Shown: piece after piece, positions 5,527-7,254 of the stretch
Position numbering within the stretch: the first letter of the stretch is position 1
How the letters are laid out: each line of letters starts with the position of its first letter
Assembly: GCF_037577855.1 (NCBI RefSeq)
Contig: NZ_JBAKFX010000102.1
Coordinates: 1 to 7,254 of the forward strand
Origin: Dethiothermospora halolimnae
GTDB taxonomy: Bacteria; Bacillota; Clostridia; Tissierellales; VENL01
Reading direction: 5' to 3'
DNA: 7,254 bases
Made by a program: the position numbers and the translations under genes
The notes under the pieces: generated by a model
The model's database searches: none
The model's input: only the letters and a program-made list of their open reading frames with translations
What the model was told of the DNA's origin: nothing

Positions 5527-6042
5527 TTATCTTTTTCTCAATTTTATTTTAGTACTAATCATAGAGTATGATAAAAATAACATTAACGAGCTCAAAAAAT
5601 ACATATTTATATTGTATCTAATAGTGTAGAGAGCCGCCAATGTAACTATTCCCCCTGTTAACGTTATTGGAAATCCCACATATACACCCTCAAAGTCTGT
5701 AATATTATATTTAGCCAATCTATATGCTCCCGCTACTGCAAATAGTATGGTAATTATAACTCCAATTATACCTAACTTTATAAGTTCTATATTCCAAATC
5801 AATATTGATGGTGCCACTCCAAATGATATTAGGTCACATAAAGAATCTAATTCTTTTCCTAGACTAGTGGTGGCATTAAACCTTCTAGCAAGCTTGCCAT
5901 CGAATCTATCAAATAGCGCAGCCAACAATATTAATAATGATGAAATATAGTGTTGACTATCAAAAATATATAGTATAGCTAATATTCCTAGTGACAAATT
6001 CAACAATGTGAATAAATTGGGTATATTATTTTTTATATTCAT
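5527..6042 (-). CDS. pssA: CDP-diacylglycerol--serine O-phosphatidyltransferase
   Basis: An integral membrane enzyme that joins CDP-diacylglycerol and L-serine to give phosphatidylserine and CMP, the first step toward phosphatidylethanolamine. The CDP-alcohol phosphatidyltransferase signature is complete: D45-x2-D48-G49-x2-A52-R53-x8-G62-x3-D66-x3-D70, whose four aspartates bind the two metal ions. Several hydrophobic helices follow (~10-28, 33-45, 72-90, 92-110, 125-141, 147-162). Length (171 residues) fits the Gram-positive PssA type. The start NIPNLFTLLNLSLGI is typical of PssA rather than of PgsA, which is why I prefer serine as acceptor; another CDP-alcohol transferase cannot be fully excluded. 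ATG start with GGAGTGG 6 bases upstream. No phosphatidylserine decarboxylase gene is in the window. A strong promoter lies about 120 bases upstream. Confidence 0.88.
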   Translation of the reverse strand: MNIKNNIPNLFTLLNLSLGILAILYIFDSQHYISSLLILLAALFDRFDGKLARRFNATTSLGKELDSLCDLISFGVAPSILIWNIELIKLGIIGVIITILFAVAGAYRLAKYNITDFEGVYVGFPITLTGGIVTLAALYTIRYNINMYFLSSLMLFLSYSMISTKIKLRKR

Positions 6043-6159
6043 TTATTACCACTCCAATATAATTAATAAAAGTATATAGTTATTTGTATACATATAAATG
6101 TCCATAAGTCGTATCATATATATGTAAAGTAATTCTTATTTTTTCTATTTTATTCTATC

Positions 6160-6188
6160 ATTATATACTATAATATCGGCTATGGCAA
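6160..6188 (-). promoter_or_regulatory. Vegetative-type promoter of pssA
   Basis: Minus strand TTGCCA (6188-6183), exactly 17 bases, then TATAAT (6165-6160): 5/6 and 6/6 matches with ideal spacing, the best promoter in the window. Transcription would start near 6153, leaving a leader of about 110 AT-rich bases before the pssA ATG. I see no recognisable riboswitch or attenuator in that leader. Confidence 0.7.
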
Positions 6189-6190
6189 AC

Positions 6191-6212
6191 ATTATACAAC
6201 CCCATGTATAAT
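6191..6212 (-). terminator. Weak hairpin after the RsuA-type gene
   Basis: An 8-bp perfect but AT-rich stem (ATTATACA / TGTATAAT) with a 6-base loop, 18 bases past the stop codon. There is no T-run on the minus strand, so it would be a poor intrinsic terminator. It directly precedes the pssA promoter and may only slow or partly stop the upstream transcript. Confidence 0.3.
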
Positions 6213-6229
6213 AGTAATATTCATTTATT

Positions 6230-6949
6230 CTATTCAATCAAAAGATTAATTTCTTCTTCTTTAAGCTCCCTATACTCTCCTGTTTCTAAACTTTTATCGA
6301 GCTCTATATTACCCATTGAAACCCTTTTAAGATATAAAACCTTCTTTCCTATAGCTACAAACATCCTTTTTACTTGATGAAATTTCCCTTCTTTTATTGT
6401 TAAATATACCTTAGATATATCATCATTTTCTATTATATCCATTTCCGCCGCCATGGTCTTATATCCATCTTCTAATATAACTCCATCATTAAATTTTTCT
6501 ATATCCCCACTATCTACTCTTCCCTCCACTTCAACATAATAGGTTTTCTTTACATGCTTTTTAGGTGATAATAAATTATGAGCTAATTTCCCATCATTGG
6601 ATAATATTAATAAACCTTCTGTATCTTTATCTAATCTACCTATTGGAAATGGTTCAAATATTTTATATTTGTCATCTATTAAATCTATTACAGTATTATT
6701 TATAGGATCATCGGTAGAGGATACAACTCCATCGGGTTTATTCATCATCAGGTAAATATACTCCCTATATTCAATTAAAATACCATCTATCTCTATTTTA
6801 TTATAATATGGATCAATTTTCTTTGAGCTATCCTTTACAATATCACCATTTATTGTAACCCTTCCTTTTTTCATTATCTTTTTTATGTTTTTTCTACTAC
6901 CATACCCCATATTGGATAGTATTTTATCTATTCTTTGTAGTTTACTCAT
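6230..6949 (-). CDS. rsuA: RsuA-type rRNA pseudouridine synthase
   Basis: Predicted to make a pseudouridine in rRNA; the RsuA group modifies 16S rRNA (U516 in E. coli), the RluB/E/F relatives 23S. It has 239 residues, the normal length. An S4 RNA-binding domain occupies ~1-48 (QRIDKILSNMGYGSRKNIKK, then GRVTINGDIV). The catalytic core starts at YIYLMMNKPDGVVSS (~65-79). The catalytic aspartate is D107 in GRLDKDTEGLLIL. LLSPKKHVKKTYYVEV at ~126-141 is the RsuA-like version of this segment and favours a 16S target. EGKFHQVKRMF at 187-197 is the conserved RNA-binding motif of the family. ATG start with AGGAGG 5 bases upstream. First in a same-strand series with pssA and the unknown gene. The symbol reflects the subfamily; the modified base is not proven. 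Confidence 0.9.
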   Translation of the reverse strand: MSKLQRIDKILSNMGYGSRKNIKKIMKKGRVTINGDIVKDSSKKIDPYYNKIEIDGILIEYREYIYLMMNKPDGVVSSTDDPINNTVIDLIDDKYKIFEPFPIGRLDKDTEGLLILSNDGKLAHNLLSPKKHVKKTYYVEVEGRVDSGDIEKFNDGVILEDGYKTMAAEMDIIENDDISKVYLTIKEGKFHQVKRMFVAIGKKVLYLKRVSMGNIELDKSLETGEYRELKEEEINLLIE

Positions 6950-7007
6950 AAGAACCTCCTATTTTATGCATAATGTTTATTATATATAAAAAGTCATATC
7001 CTCTTAC

Positions 7008-7036
7008 ATTTTATATTTTAGTCTACTACATTTCAA
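7008..7036 (-). promoter_or_regulatory. Promoter of the RsuA-type gene
   Basis: Minus strand TTGAAA (7036-7031), 17-base spacer, TAAAAT (7013-7008): 5/6 matches in both boxes with ideal spacing. It predicts a leader of about 50 bases ending at the AGGAGG ribosome site. Confidence 0.6.
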
Positions 7037-7254
7037 ACTTTTTATTTATTAATAGATAACTAAACTTTAATCTAAAACACTCTTAGGTCTTCATCTTTTA
7101 CTTCACACGAAAAAAGGTGGCTTAGCCCAATGTCATTAAGTTAAGAAATATTTTAAAGAATCCAAGACAGAAAATAAACTGATTTCTGTCTTGGATTCTC
7201 TTTTCTTTAGTAAATAACAAATTTATGACATACTAAAAAGACAGATTGCCATCT
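7037..7254. other. Right-edge non-coding region, possible mobile-element end
   Basis: Together with the promoter region this makes 305 bases (6950-7254) without a complete gene. It holds an AT-rich stretch, then GGTGGCTTAGCCCAATG at ~7105-7132 followed by TCATTAAGTTAAG, then the 17-bp hairpin at 7157-7199. On the minus strand an open frame enters from the right edge and ends with VCHKFVIY and a stop at about 7208-7210; at 15 residues it is too short to credit as a gene end. The TCATTAAGTTAAG stretch reminds me of insertion-sequence termini, but without a matching inverted repeat inside the window this is only a suspicion. Confidence 0.25.
7157..7199 (-). terminator. 17-bp hairpin, probable terminator of an off-window gene
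   Basis: Perfect 17-bp stem (7157-7173 with 7183-7199) around a 9-base loop, the longest in the window. Plus-strand tail is CTTTTCTTT; minus-strand tail is TTAAAATATTT. No plus-strand gene precedes it, so the minus strand, ending a gene right of the window, is more likely. It could work in both directions. Confidence 0.65.

Noticed and set aside
5747..5950. Plus-strand 67-residue frame
   Set aside because: Antisense to the conserved CDP-alcohol phosphatidyltransferase motif of pssA.
6043..6159. Riboswitch or T-box leader for pssA
   Set aside because: No conserved leader motifs, no terminator/antiterminator pair; only short AT palindromes are seen.
1..7254. CRISPR array, toxin-antitoxin pair, phage genes, tRNA genes
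   Set aside because: I looked on both strands and found no spaced direct repeats, no small paired genes, no phage-type proteins and no tRNA-like cloverleaf.

Overview
The window is AT-rich with Gram-positive style ribosome binding sites, many GTG/TTG starts and compact hairpin terminators. Together with the protein types this points to a low-GC Firmicute of the class Clostridia, possibly the Tissierellales side. That placement is an inference from style and not from a marker gene. The content is mostly housekeeping, with mobile DNA at the left edge and possibly at the right edge.

Layout. Positions 1-197 (minus strand) are the 5' end of a group II intron of the bacterial C type (IIC). It sits directly behind the terminator of the next gene. 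Positions 223-1896 (minus) encode a large nucleoside kinase: a threonyl-tRNA-synthetase-like N-terminal half fused to a uridine-kinase/phosphoribulokinase P-loop domain. Then come three minus-strand genes read from 4013 down to 2036: an RluA-family pseudouridine synthase, a GNAT acetyltransferase coupled to it (14-base gap), and a two-CBS-domain protein closed by a hairpin at 1986-2008. Divergent from these, 4201-4782 (plus) encodes a single-pass membrane protein with a long acidic linker and a C-terminal MltG/YceG-like domain but no catalytic part.

That gene converges with a second minus-strand group: an RsuA-type pseudouridine synthase (6230-6949), phosphatidylserine synthase PssA (5527-6042) and a protein of unknown function (4916-5467). 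The convergent ends carry two strong terminators. Between them lie inverted arrays of a 7-base repeat, each array beginning right at a terminator's T-run. The right 305 bases hold the promoter of the RsuA-type gene and a 17-bp hairpin, with no complete gene.

The genes do not form one pathway. Two act on rRNA (pseudouridylation), one on nucleoside salvage, one on phospholipid synthesis, one is probably cell-envelope related, and two are a generic acetyltransferase and a nucleotide-sensing CBS module. I see no defence island, CRISPR array, toxin-antitoxin pair or biosynthetic cluster. The points most worth following are the terminator-targeting intron and the terminator-flanking heptad repeats.
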